Source: Saccoglossus kowalevskii
Lineage: Eukaryota; Hemichordata; Enteropneusta; Harrimaniidae
Length of the DNA: 45,511 nucleotides
Direction: 5' to 3'
Assembly (NCBI RefSeq): GCF_000003605.2
Contig: NW_003112474.1
Coordinates: 4,984-50,494, forward strand
In this document: piece after piece, positions 44,001-45,511 of the stretch
Layout: the number at the start of each line of letters is the position of its first letter
Numbering within the stretch: position 1 is the first letter of the stretch
Position numbers and translations under genes: made by a program
Notes under the pieces: generated by a model
Databases searched by the model: none
Told to the model about the DNA's origin: nothing
Seen by the model: the letters and a program-made list of their open reading frames with translations, nothing else

Positions 44001-45428
44001 TCAGTTTTGGTGAAATTAGTCGCTATGAAATCGAAGTGGATGGAGAATTACGATACACCGGATTGTCACTTCAGACATTAATCATGGAATTGACACCGTA
44101 TCAGGAGTACGAGTTTGTCTTGGTTGCATGTACAAGTGGTGGATGTTCAAGGAGTGAACCTGTCTTTGGACGACCGCTGGAAGCACCACCAGAGAATATG
44201 GAGGCACCGTTGTTATTGGTGATCAGTGCACGGGCGATTGAAATCACATGGAGTGAACCTTTGAATCCCAATGGTGAAATCAACTTGTATGAACTCAGAC
44301 GTGACAGTCAGTTGATTTATCAAGGCCAAGGAATACGGTATCAGGACTTTGGAGAAAATGGGAGGGGGCTCACACCGGGACGGGAGTATGCATATGTCGT
44401 TACAGCTTTCAATAATGAAGGCAGTGCAGTCAGCCCACCAGCAAGGGCAAGCACTGATCAATCAAGTCCTGATGGTGTACAATTAGACAGTGTTGTAGCA
44501 GAGTCTTCGGAATCCATACGGGCATCATGGTCTCAGCCTTTGTTTCCAAATGGTGAAATTATTGAATATAACTTATATGTTGACCAAGAATTGGTGTTCT
44601 CAGCTCTAGAGTACAGTAAAGTTGTTTATGGTTTAGCGCCGTACACAGAATATGAATTCCGTCTTCAAGCTTGCACTGAATTAGGATGTGCATTTAGTGA
44701 CAGAGAAATGGTGTACACACTCCAAGATGAACCTACGGACCAAGGATCACCGTTATTATCGCCACTTGACAATGGCGTTCACGTTAAATGGTATCTGCCA
44801 CAACAACCGAATGGTGTTATTCTTGGCTATGAACTGAAGCGTAGACACTATGAGACATACACAGGACATACAAATGGTCTTGTCTCGGTTGTCAATACAA
44901 CTGACCTGGAATATAATGATATGGATCCATCATTACAGCCAAGCTATGAGTATGAATATCAGGTCATCTCGTACAATAGCATTGGTAGAGCTCCAAGTTC
45001 ATGGTCACGAATCAAGATGCCTGATGCACCTCCAGAGGTAACTGTCATTTTTACATTTTTTACATATCTATATTTTCACTTTTATTTGTGTTTTTATGTG
45101 CTGTGTTTTTCAAAATATGTACGTTAAGAAATTAAACAAATGAATATTGCATTTTGGAATGTCTTAATGTTAATGTTAATGTTATAAATTTGAATTATAG
45201 GAACATTTTATTTCAATAAGTTCATAAATATACCAGTACTATTAAACTATGATACTATGAATATATTTGCTGTAAAAATTATTAATCTAACATTGTGTGT
45301 TTTATTATAGGGCATGTTGCCGCCAATAATATCTGATATCCATGCTTATCAGTTGACATTGACAATACAAGAACCTCTGGAAAGCAACGGTATTATCATC
45401 GGTTACACAATTAACAGAATGAACTGAG
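1541..45428 (+). CDS. USH2A: Usherin (USH2A orthologue), 55 visible exons, 3' end outside the window
   Basis: Usherin is a very large extracellular and membrane-anchored protein. In vertebrates it forms the ankle links of developing hair-cell stereocilia and lies at the photoreceptor periciliary membrane. It partners ADGRV1, whirlin and basement-membrane proteins. Here 55 exons join in phase to about 4,788 codons up to a TGA at 45425. Human usherin is 5,202 residues. Domains in order: signal peptide (to residue 31), LamG-like (about 130-295), laminin N-terminal (306-515), ten laminin-EGF (516-1059), FN3 1-4 (1060-1472), FN3 5 split around two LamG domains (about 1473-1974), FN3 6-17, FN3 18 split around a Cys-Cys block (about 3170-3480), FN3 19-31, and part of FN3 32. 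Order, split domains and many intron sites match vertebrate USH2A as I know it. The last FN3 domains, membrane helix and cytoplasmic tail are not in the window. Exon coordinates are given in the entries below. Confidence 0.95.
2044..3267. other. Intron 1
   Basis: A phase 2 intron of 1,224 bases with donor GTATGT and acceptor CCAATAG. It is AT-rich with several poly-A and poly-T runs. The short open frames here have no usherin-like content and no splice support. I recognise no repeat or regulatory element. Confidence 0.8.
3268..4687 (+). CDS. USH2A: Usherin exons 2 and 3: LamG-like domain
   Basis: Exon 2 is 3268-3427 (enters phase 2, leaves phase 0). Exon 3 is 4555-4687 (leaves phase 1), and its 133 bases equal the length I recall for human USH2A exon 4. 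Together they encode residues 168-265 of the LamG-like (laminin G / pentraxin-type jelly-roll) domain. Landmarks are FAVMVSTTTINFDYRT, the strand LSTWQNLAIQ, then YDAKISVFINGLE and ATIRVGQRLNG. The domain finishes in exon 4 with the motif IGRMQEFQFYSLTLTNREI. In human usherin this region lies directly before the laminin N-terminal domain, as it does here. Confidence 0.92.
3428..4554. other. Intron 2
   Basis: A phase 0 intron of 1,127 bases. It contains a two-copy direct duplication at 3739-3829, described separately. Short open frames on both strands overlap each other and the exon 3 boundary and look like chance. Nothing else is recognised. Confidence 0.75.
3739..3829. repeat. 47-bp direct duplication (two copies)
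   Basis: The segment starting GATATGCACTGCTGGTGTTC at 3739 recurs at 3786, a spacing of 47 bases. The first 28 bases are identical. The second copy has a small deletion and CCCCC in place of the middle, then shares the tail AGCATACC. It is a small tandem duplication inside intron 2 with no sign of function. Confidence 0.85.
5111..5190. repeat. 30-bp tandem repeat, about 3 copies
   Basis: Units begin at 5111, 5141 and 5171, each with the core ATTGACCTCTATGATGTCA. A decayed fourth copy begins near 5212 (GATTGACCTCTGTG). The period is exactly 30 bases. Because 30 is divisible by three it gives a repetitive open frame, which I do not regard as a gene. Confidence 0.9.
7003..7143. mobile_element. 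MITE-like element A (short inverted-repeat DNA transposon remnant)
   Basis: The left end CTGTATTTTCTCTATTA (7007-7023) is an inverted match, 15 of 17, to the right end TAATAGAGCAAATGCAG (7123-7139). The core carries TTAATAAAAGCTCACATAAG and then ATTGCATGTA. That core is shared with the element at 18942-19110. There is no coding capacity and no clear target-site duplication. I infer a non-autonomous DNA transposon. The family is not identified. Confidence 0.55.
8029..9819 (+). CDS. USH2A: Usherin exons 4-6: end of LamG-like domain and laminin N-terminal domain
   Basis: Exon 4 is 8029-8366, exon 5 is 8600-8787 and exon 6 is 9598-9819. Intron phases after them are 0, 2 and 2. They encode residues 266-515. 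After the LamG end comes ECRCPDSHPRVNP (from residue 305) and then the laminin N-terminal (domain VI, PF00055-type) fold. Landmarks are HPLTFANDGDLSSYWIS, IVIDLNNGQYQ, VFYVVLQFYSPQPTAL, RKKSDALSWEDWQYLAQDC, RPGYNDFYNTPELLEF and VKATQIRLRLQGHYY, ending ITVSAR just before the first laminin-EGF cysteine. In laminins and netrins this fold mediates polymerisation. In usherin it is among the best conserved parts and carries many Usher-disease missense changes. Confidence 0.95.
8788..10782. other. Introns 5 and 6 (around exon 6 at 9598-9819)
   Basis: Intron 5 is 8788-9597 and intron 6 is 9820-10782, both phase 2. They are AT-rich with poly-A and poly-T tracts (for example about 10596-10604 and 10746-10753). 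I see no repeat family, hidden exon or reverse-strand gene in them. Confidence 0.65.
10783..13696 (+). CDS. USH2A: Usherin exons 7-9: laminin-EGF repeats 1-3 and most of 4
   Basis: Exon 7 is 10783-10876, exon 8 is 12601-12924 and exon 9 is 13504-13696. Phases after them are 0, 0 and 1. They encode residues 515-719. Repeat 1 starts RCNCHGHGSTCD right after the laminin N-terminal domain, the usual laminin arrangement. Repeat 2 (CECYGHATSC) contains the glycine run GGGGVC that I also know from human usherin. Repeat 3 starts CSCNIAG and repeat 4 CVCSPAGSIG. Each has the eight-cysteine laminin-EGF pattern, ending with the C..C..GYYNL type loop. These rod-like repeats bind collagen IV and fibronectin in mammals, according to published work on usherin. 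Confidence 0.94.
10877..12600. other. Intron 7 (1.7 kb)
   Basis: A phase 0 intron. It has A/T-rich simple sequence near 10916-10940 and 11100-11120, and a repeat end at about 12194-12300 that is listed separately. Otherwise nothing is recognised. Confidence 0.65.
12194..12300. mobile_element. Possible DNA-transposon (MITE-like) end fragment
   Basis: The stretch starts TACTGTACTTTCCTGATCAT. Within it an 18-base motif, TCCCAGAGTATAAGCCCA, is repeated exactly at 12221-12238 and 12275-12292, with a third partial match CATAAGCCCC before it. A terminal TACTGTA followed by direct repeats of an ATAAGCCC-like motif resembles ends of short non-autonomous DNA transposons in many invertebrate genomes. 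I do not find the matching inverted end nearby, so it would be a solo or truncated end. Confidence 0.4.
12925..13503. other. Intron 8
   Basis: A 579-base phase 0 intron without recognised elements. Donor GTATGC, acceptor TTTCAG. Confidence 0.7.
13934..15185 (+). CDS. USH2A: Usherin exons 10-12: laminin-EGF repeats 5-7 and most of 8
   Basis: Exon 10 is 13934-14232, exon 11 is 14505-14754 and exon 12 is 15072-15185. Phases after them are 0, 1 and 1. They encode residues 719-939. Repeats start CNCDPFGST (5), CDCDPSGSLPG (6), CGCNTDGTLAG (7) and CNCDASGTLFG (8). The eight-cysteine pattern is complete in each. The outer borders (phase 1 after NVIG, phase 1 before GYY) match those I recall for the single 642-base human USH2A exon 13. 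The three exons here total 663 bases. The two introns inside (14233-14504 and 14755-15071) are therefore absent from human. Confidence 0.93.
15307..16011 (+). CDS. USH2A: Usherin exons 13-14: end of laminin-EGF 8, repeats 9 and 10
   Basis: Exon 13 is 15307-15499 (leaves phase 2) and exon 14 is 15848-16011 (leaves phase 1). They encode residues 940-1059. Repeat 9 starts CACHPIATLPG and repeat 10 CNCNIAGSVGTGC, each with the laminin-EGF cysteine set. The last repeat ends DTCIPGSSNLDAGNPYGCTK before the first FN3 domain. Human usherin has the same linker style (SHLDVNN...GCSK). This makes ten laminin-EGF repeats, the number known for vertebrate usherin. Confidence 0.93.
16012..16386. repeat. Intron 14 with degenerate repeats carrying octamer motifs
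   Basis: Between 16099 and 16262 a motif like AACTCTGCACTCTT occurs about five times with irregular spacing (16101, 16142, 16177, 16206, 16243, with variants). Interleaved are three exact ATGCAAAT octamers at 16121-16128, 16197-16204 and 16234-16241. The arrangement looks like a decayed short tandem repeat. The rest of the 375-base intron shows nothing. Confidence 0.6.
16387..19309 (+). CDS. USH2A: Usherin exons 15-20: FN3 domains 1-4
   Basis: Exons: 16387-16548, 16752-16955, 17686-17979, 18107-18376, 18520-18686 and 19165-19309. They encode residues 1059-1472. FN3 1 has IKLTWEPPDEPNGAIQSYSLFRD. FN3 2 has ADFTWSRPN, with an intron splitting Asn-Asp-Val-Asn-Gly, and a C-x4-C pair (CIDSGC). 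FN3 3 has IFVLWQPPMAPNGVITHYELF and a long C'-E insert of about 40 residues before YTVEDLSPYTQYEFKV; human FN3 3 also has an extended loop here. FN3 4 has LSVTWQKPSNDQ and ends ESCNSVGCVSS. Tryptophan in strand B, the P-N-G turn and the Y-x-Y/F strand F are visible in each. Introns fall both between and inside domains, mostly phase 1. Confidence 0.92.
16956..17685. other. Intron 16
   Basis: A 730-base phase 1 intron with no recognised repeat or gene. Confidence 0.65.
18687..19164. other. Intron 19, holding MITE-like element B
   Basis: A 478-base phase 0 intron. Over a third of it is the inverted-repeat element at 18942-19110 listed next. The remainder is plain AT-rich sequence. Confidence 0.65.
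18942..19110. mobile_element. MITE-like element B, same family as the element at 7003-7143
   Basis: The left end TACCATATTTACTCTATTG (18942-18960) pairs as an inverted repeat with TAATAGAGTCAGTATGGTA (19092-19110), 16 of 19 positions. The interior carries TTAATAAAAG followed by CACATTAAATCAAATATTGCAT, matching the order of motifs in element A. The 169-base length, inverted ends and lack of coding capacity fit a non-autonomous DNA transposon. No clear target duplication is seen. Confidence 0.6.
19553..19780 (+). CDS. USH2A: Usherin exon 21: first half of FN3 5, split by the LamG pair
   Basis: Enters and leaves in phase 1. It encodes residues 1473-1548: an FN3 start (SPSVEGYNSTTMYISWIPPSL, LNGPAPSYQLQRT) and then a linker with FPGGGYYFFPSGTIPSS that leads straight into the first LamG domain. 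The remaining FN3 strands are found only after the second LamG domain, in exons 26 and 27 (YDTGLQVYTEYIYRVIS). Human usherin has the same split and a recognisable linker (RFIGNGYCKFPSS), so this is an ancient nested domain, not an assembly error. Confidence 0.9.
19986..21163 (+). CDS. USH2A: Usherin exons 22-23: LamG domain 1
   Basis: Exon 22 is 19986-20264 and exon 23 is 20873-21163, both with phase 1 on each side. They encode residues 1549-1738. LamG landmarks: IELDFRTQRP, ALLLFAVSDGQQEEYIVIQL, GRPWFLMDPQGG, MYDDGEWHHILVLRNGNFG, IGVYMGGLP, GFVGCMRNVRI and MEGCPAQLQPG, which includes the C-terminal disulfide pair. The linker FLGRG leads to LamG 2. The 608-base intron 20265-20872 shows no recognised element. 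Confidence 0.93.
21282..22280 (+). CDS. USH2A: Usherin exons 24-26: LamG domain 2 and return to FN3 5
   Basis: Exons: 21282-21436 (leaves phase 0), 21622-21886 (phase 1) and 22074-22280 (phase 1). They encode residues 1739-1947. LamG 2 landmarks: FSISFDFRTEINSGLLI, AYILIQLIDGNLQ, NSLCNGQWQSVTF, LNIGGVSDQ, GYGGCLKNLRI and NLDGCPPT. Exon 26 then re-enters the interrupted FN3 5 with ITTIYQGVTNSYYDTGLQVYT. A second possible donor in exon 25 (ACAG|GTAGAA at 21847) would remove 40 bases and break the frame, so I prefer the donor at 21887. Confidence 0.92.
22494..22574 (+). CDS. USH2A: Usherin exon 27: second half of FN3 5
   Basis: An 81-base exon, the shortest inside the gene, with phase 1 on both sides. 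It encodes residues 1948-1974: EYIYRVISSNDQGSATSEW and SSGRTLEG, that is strands F and G of FN3 5. The domain's first strands lie in exon 21, before the two LamG domains. Skipping it would keep the frame but destroy FN3 5. Confidence 0.9.
22815..27105 (+). CDS. USH2A: Usherin exons 28-31: FN3 6, 7 and most of 8
   Basis: Exons: 22815-23006, 25798-25908, 26240-26443 and 26816-27105. Phases after them are 1, 1, 1 and 0. They encode residues 1975-2240. FN3 6 has YTIEVRWQQSGG and, after a 2.8 kb intron, NITGVIPYTNYRVTVTACTAGGC. FN3 7 has LKLSWSEPYRPNGIITGYALY and ACTVVGCTDS. FN3 8 has IEVEWNPPNQMNGILENYVLY and stops at FIRIA, continued by ACNGGGC in the next exon. All three have the C-x4-C pair at the F-G turn. 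Introns after TYTQ- and PNG-type sites show that domain and exon borders do not coincide. Confidence 0.92.
24038..24454. repeat. 22-bp minisatellite, 19 copies, with a CArG-box sequence in each unit
   Basis: The unit is roughly CCATATATGG followed by AATGTACATGTG. Cores start at 24038, 24060 and 24082, then after an 11-base insertion at 24115, and from there every 22 bases to 24445. Eleven of the 19 cores match CC[A/T]6GG exactly (24038, 24082, 24115, 24137, 24203, 24225, 24269, 24291, 24313, 24335, 24445). The other eight differ by one base. Both halves of the unit are palindromic (CCATATATGG and TGTACATGTG or TGTACATGTA). Because 22 is not a multiple of three, all six frames stay open. This explains the long repetitive ORFs, which I do not call genes. 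Confidence 0.95.
25301..25416. repeat. Inverted repeat, 19-base arms, 78-base loop
   Basis: AGATAGTCAAAACACTTAG (25301-25319) is the inverted match of CTAAGTGTCTTGACTATCT (25398-25416) at 18 of 19 positions. It may be the end pair of a small foldback or MITE element, or a hairpin in the pre-mRNA. There is no coding potential in it. Confidence 0.6.
27106..28088. other. Intron 31
   Basis: A phase 0 intron of 983 bases. It holds the 47-bp tandem repeat at 27391-27531 and, before it (about 27220-27390), a stretch richer in CpG than its surroundings that may be an old interspersed repeat of unknown family. Nothing else is recognised. Confidence 0.6.
27391..27531. repeat. 47-bp tandem repeat, three near-identical copies
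   Basis: Copies start at 27391, 27438 and 27485. The unit begins TAACACTCCTGCTTTAAATT and ends GGATAATCAG. Copies 2 and 3 are identical and copy 1 differs at its second base (TGA for TAA). Such similarity points to recent amplification, and copy number may vary between individuals. Confidence 0.95.
28089..28945 (+). CDS. USH2A: Usherin exons 32-33: end of FN3 8, FN3 9, start of FN3 10
   Basis: Exon 32 is 28089-28236 and exon 33 is 28631-28945, both leaving in phase 1. They encode residues 2241-2394. Exon 32 begins ACNGGGCITSSASIATT (end of FN3 8), then FN3 9 with LYVSWTQPDQPNG; the intron cuts in the PNG codon. Exon 33 continues VITSYSLYQNGIVIQTG to EACTTSGCTVG, then FN3 10 with SVSAYWTSPSQPNGR and AMFTGIFYVSP. 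The motif FTGIFYVxP is also in human usherin at this place. Confidence 0.92.
29014..29044. repeat. (TG)n / (TCTG)n microsatellite
   Basis: A TG dinucleotide run followed by three TCTG units, just before the degenerate 147-bp repeat array. It explains the Cys-Val and Thr-His repeat frames on the two strands here. Confidence 0.95.
29050..29665. repeat. Degenerate tandem repeat, period about 147 bp
   Basis: Copies begin with an ATATCTC-like motif at 29053, 29199 and 29348, with shortened, more decayed copies near 29507 and 29565. Each carries the same ordered landmarks: AATGAAACTTGGTACATAGA, then GATGCTCTAGAACAATGCAC, then AGACCTGATTA, then a TTTGCATAATTAG-like stretch. Copies are strongly diverged, so the array is old. 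Isolated copies of similar sequence may occur elsewhere in the genome, but I cannot test that. Confidence 0.7.
29859..31132 (+). CDS. USH2A: Usherin exons 34-36: end of FN3 10 and FN3 11
   Basis: Exons: 29859-30038 (leaves phase 1), 30516-30666 (phase 2) and 30990-31132 (phase 1). They encode residues 2395-2552. FN3 10 finishes with ITGVVPFTNYNAQVKASNTM. FN3 11 has IQVTWQAPARNNAPGQSVYQ, in which the usual PNG turn is replaced by ARNNAPG, exactly as I recall for human usherin. It ends YEFKLIASNSIGSTHSEW. The phase 2 intron 35 splits the C'-E loop. Introns here show no recognised mobile element. Confidence 0.92.
31249..33070 (+). CDS. USH2A: Usherin exons 37-41: FN3 12-14 and the first half of 15
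   Basis: Exons: 31249-31385 (leaves phase 0), 31492-31627, 31920-32213, 32539-32736 and 32855-33070 (all leaving phase 1). They encode residues 2553-2879. FN3 12: MIVSWEEPAEPNGEIIEVKLY, EVCNSAGCTAS. FN3 13: ILISWSPPQYPNGVLQSYEL, IVKNSAGSTSSEW, complete within exon 39. FN3 14: IRVAWQPPAQPNGEIVSYTV, QACTGGGCTES. FN3 15: IAVVWTPPNRPNGDNIRYEL, with the loop MKIRQPLST before the intron. FN3 boundaries mostly fall at phase 1 introns just before the AP-S/E-G-type linker. Confidence 0.92.
33071..33907. other. Intron 41
   Basis: An 837-base phase 1 intron. The middle (about 33290-33660) is rich in C, A and T on the + strand and poor in G. It could be an old interspersed repeat in reverse orientation, but I cannot name one. 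No exon is missing between exons 41 and 42. Confidence 0.6.
33908..34933 (+). CDS. USH2A: Usherin exons 42-43: end of FN3 15 and FN3 16
   Basis: Exon 42 is 33908-34153 and exon 43 is 34721-34933, both leaving in phase 1. They encode residues 2880-3032. FN3 15 resumes with ELVYSGTQTSFQDLGL and TTYQYRVTVYNTVGQ. FN3 16 has VFLEWTTPS, LTELQGNVVEYIISY and TPNTLYEFKQIIDNG. It lacks both the PNG turn and the cysteine pair, as does its human counterpart. The donor after exon 43, GAG|GTTTGT, is weaker than the GTAAG/GTATG donors elsewhere, yet the phase and the next FN3 fit. Confidence 0.9.
34154..34720. other. Intron 42
   Basis: A 567-base phase 1 intron. The open frame from 34451 has no usherin-like or other recognised content. 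Nothing is identified. Confidence 0.65.
34934..35350. other. Intron 43
   Basis: A 417-base phase 1 intron with the atypical donor GTTTGT and acceptor TCTTGCAG. No repeat is recognised. Confidence 0.65.
35351..35898 (+). CDS. USH2A: Usherin exons 44-45: FN3 17 and first half of FN3 18
   Basis: Exon 44 is 35351-35553 (leaves phase 0) and exon 45 is 35690-35898 (leaves phase 2). They encode residues 3033-3169. FN3 17: FRVSWQPPESPNGDILNYTVY, EVCTSFGCYMS. FN3 18: IAVDWLPPSQSNGVLQGYDI, then YRRTLVACNTE, where the fold is broken off after strand C' and the Cys-Cys block begins. The missing strands return in exon 49 and exon 50. Human usherin breaks its FN3 at the same point (GYDLLWKTWYPC). Confidence 0.92.
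35899..36314. other. Intron 45
   Basis: A 416-base phase 2 intron with donor GTAAGT and acceptor CTTCACAG. Nothing is recognised. Confidence 0.65.
36315..38360 (+). CDS. USH2A: Usherin exons 46-49: Cys-Cys-rich block inserted in FN3 18
   Basis: Exons: 36315-36414 (leaves phase 0), 36710-36989 (phase 1), 37306-37493 (phase 0) and 37994-38360 (phase 1). They encode residues 3170-3481. The block opens with SCSYVQCRITESLCGTTC. It then has 13 Cys-Cys doublets (seven in exon 47, four in exon 48, two in exon 49), 12-18 residues apart except one 26-residue gap. Doublets are often followed by Gly-Gly, Asn-Gly, Glu-Asp or Gly-Asp. It closes with single cysteines (VCPIMY, CDMCDFDRNNYICG). Exon 49 returns to FN3 18 with DINTFTYI. 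Human usherin has the same block, but I know of no named Pfam domain or solved structure for it. Its fold and partners are not known to me. Confidence 0.9.
38361..38721. other. Intron 49, half occupied by a MITE-like element
   Basis: A 361-base phase 1 intron. The inverted-repeat element at 38436-38617 makes up half of it. The rest is unremarkable. Confidence 0.65.
38436..38617. mobile_element. MITE-like element C with 21-base inverted ends
   Basis: The left end ACTGTAAAATCTGTATTAGAA (38436-38456) pairs with the right end TTCTAATACAGACTTTACGGT (38597-38617), 19 of 21 positions inverted. Inside, GCGGCTTCTATTA-like motifs occur four times (near 38461, 38501, 38574 with GCGACTTCTATTA, and 38592). 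The length is 182 bases with no coding capacity. The well-kept ends suggest it is younger than the two other MITE-like elements. The target-site duplication is not clear. Confidence 0.7.
38722..40111 (+). CDS. USH2A: Usherin exons 50-52: end of FN3 18, FN3 19, start of FN3 20
   Basis: Exons: 38722-38919 (leaves phase 1), 39644-39798 (phase 0) and 39910-40111 (phase 1). They encode residues 3482-3666. Exon 50 gives the last strands of FN3 18 (TTYEYAIMATNTIGSVTSEY), then FN3 19 with IYLSWVAPSSPNG, cut in the PNG codon. Exon 51 gives ITSYMLIRDNIEVYRG and RVCTYQGCTDS. Exon 52 starts FN3 20 with IVITWQIPGQPNGVITQYQI and ends in the C'-E region, SDTSSFSYTYT. The domain finishes in exon 53, after the intron that holds the LINE remnant. 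Confidence 0.92.
38920..39643. other. Intron 50
   Basis: A 724-base phase 1 intron. No recognised repeat, exon or RNA gene. Confidence 0.65.
40112..41437. other. Intron 52, mostly LINE remnant
   Basis: A 1,326-base phase 1 intron. About 40290-41225 is the retrotransposon remnant listed next. The flank 41226-41437 may be its 3' untranslated tail, but I cannot set the boundary. Confidence 0.65.
40290..41225 (+). mobile_element. 5'-truncated, frameshifted LINE (non-LTR retrotransposon) 3' end
   Basis: Three pieces in different frames read like the part of a non-LTR reverse transcriptase protein that lies after the catalytic core. About 40290-40555 has LFDKLIRPILIYGSDVWG and YGELGRYPLETF. 40552-40779 has NRIKNSSNPLLKLAFQE. 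40898-41224 has LSDHNLKIETGRHKGIP and a C-terminal zinc-knuckle-like motif C-x2-C-x9-H-x4-C (LCSLC to MMSC). The frame changes fall in runs of A (40541-40555 and 40800-40860). The catalytic core with its Asp-Asp motif and the endonuclease are missing. It lies in the same direction as usherin. The style suggests a CR1/L2 or Jockey-group element, but I cannot assign the clade with certainty. It is inactive. Confidence 0.8.
41438..41545 (+). CDS. USH2A: Usherin exon 53: end of FN3 20
   Basis: A 108-base exon with phase 1 on both sides. It encodes residues 3667-3702: LDAYTEYSFSVTACTVIGC and TSSDTASVTTLQAPPQ, strands F and G of FN3 20 plus the linker. Its reading joins exon 52 across the intron with the LINE remnant without loss, so the insertion does not seem to have harmed the coding sequence. 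Confidence 0.92.
41546..41894. other. Intron 53
   Basis: A 349-base phase 1 intron with acceptor GTTTATTAG. Nothing is recognised. Confidence 0.65.
41895..45037 (+). CDS. USH2A: Usherin exon 54: giant 3.1 kb exon with FN3 21-31
   Basis: Enters phase 1, leaves phase 0 at CCAGAG|GTAACT. It encodes residues 3703-4750, eleven FN3 domains in one exon, while other exons of this gene have about 80-500 bases. Each domain shows the strand-B Trp and most the P-N-G turn (KPNGEIINY, HPNGDITKY, FPNGVIVAY, SPNGDITEY, DPNGAIIRY and others). FN3 22, 25, 27, 28 and 30 have the C-x4-C pair (for example ACTNMGC). FN3 21, 23, 24, 26, 29 and 31 instead have an Asn-Ser-x-Gly or similar turn, often with S-x-W after it. 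FN3 26 contains LRKKRAIDDP, a possible furin site. FN3 22 has PYG instead of PNG. FN3 28 has SFG. No stop or frameshift is found. Confidence 0.95.
45038..45310. other. Intron 54
   Basis: A 273-base phase 0 intron with donor GTAACT and acceptor TTATTATAG. It is the only intron after the giant exon that lies wholly in the window. Confidence 0.85.
45311..45428 (+). CDS. USH2A: Usherin exon 55: start of FN3 32, with an in-frame TGA
   Basis: The exon continues in phase 0 and encodes GMLPPIISDIHAYQLTLTIQ, then EPLESNGIIIGYTINRMN, which fits FN3 strands A to C. TGA follows at 45425-45427, directly before a good donor (GAG|GTAAAT at 45429). If spliced there, the exon leaves in phase 1, as most introns of this gene do, but with a stop codon inside. 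A cryptic donor after AACG at 45390 (GTATTA) would avoid the stop, but it would cut off sequence that clearly looks like FN3 strand C. So the stop is a true variant, an assembly error, or a short isoform end. The remaining usherin C-terminus lies beyond the window. Confidence 0.7.
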
Positions 45429-45511
45429 GTAAATTATCAACATTTCCGATTAAACTTCAAATGTTGAATTTCAAGTGGAAACTATCATATTGAAATGATC
45501 TAAACTTTTAT
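45429..45511. other. Start of intron 55 (window end)
   Basis: It starts with the donor GTAAAT and is AT-rich to the window end. No acceptor or coding sequence is visible in these 83 bases. Confidence 0.5.

Noticed and set aside
45425-45427. TGA as a selenocysteine codon
   Set aside because: Usherin is not a known selenoprotein, the FN3 position does not call for Cys or Sec, and the 3' UTR with a possible SECIS is not in the window.
1-45511. tRNA, rRNA, CRISPR arrays, riboswitches, bacterial operon signals
   Set aside because: None seen. The window is a spliced animal gene, so bacterial features are not expected.

Overview
The window holds one large gene on the + strand, an animal orthologue of usherin (USH2A). 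It runs from its signal peptide at about 1541 almost to its C-terminus. I reconstructed 55 coding exons, all with GT-AG introns and matching phases. They read through about 4,750 codons before an in-frame TGA in the last visible exon (45425-45427). The domain order is that of vertebrate usherin: signal peptide, LamG-like domain, laminin N-terminal domain, 10 laminin-EGF repeats, 4 FN3, a fifth FN3 interrupted by two LamG domains, 12 more FN3, an FN3 interrupted by a Cys-Cys-rich block, 13 more FN3, and the start of another. By comparison with vertebrate usherin, the last FN3 domains, the transmembrane helix and the PDZ-binding tail should lie beyond 45511.

The DNA is a eukaryotic, intron-rich, AT-rich and CpG-poor animal genome. 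The close match to vertebrate usherin and the kinds of repeats suggest a marine invertebrate, perhaps a deuterostome such as a hemichordate or cephalochordate. I cannot fix the species from the sequence.

Layout: 1-1540 is the 5' flank, relatively CpG-rich towards its end, probably promoter and 5' UTR. 1541-9819 carries the signal peptide, LamG-like and laminin N-terminal domains. 10783-16011 carries the laminin-EGF repeats. 16387-22574 carries FN3 1-5 with the LamG pair. 22815-35898 carries FN3 6-17 and the first half of FN3 18. 36315-38360 carries the Cys-Cys block. 38722-41545 carries the rest of FN3 18 to FN3 20. 41895-45037 is one 3.1 kb exon with FN3 21-31, and 45311-45428 starts FN3 32.

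The introns hold repeats and old mobile elements: a 22-bp minisatellite whose unit contains a CArG-box sequence, short inverted-repeat (MITE-like) elements, a decayed LINE 3' end, and several small tandem repeats. I see no second gene, tRNA, rRNA or CRISPR array on either strand.

The most interesting points are: two whole-domain insertions into FN3 domains at the same fold position; the 13-doublet Cys-Cys block; FN3 domains of two alternating kinds; a possible furin site (RKKR) in FN3 26; the giant exon; the in-frame stop in the last exon; and the CArG minisatellite.
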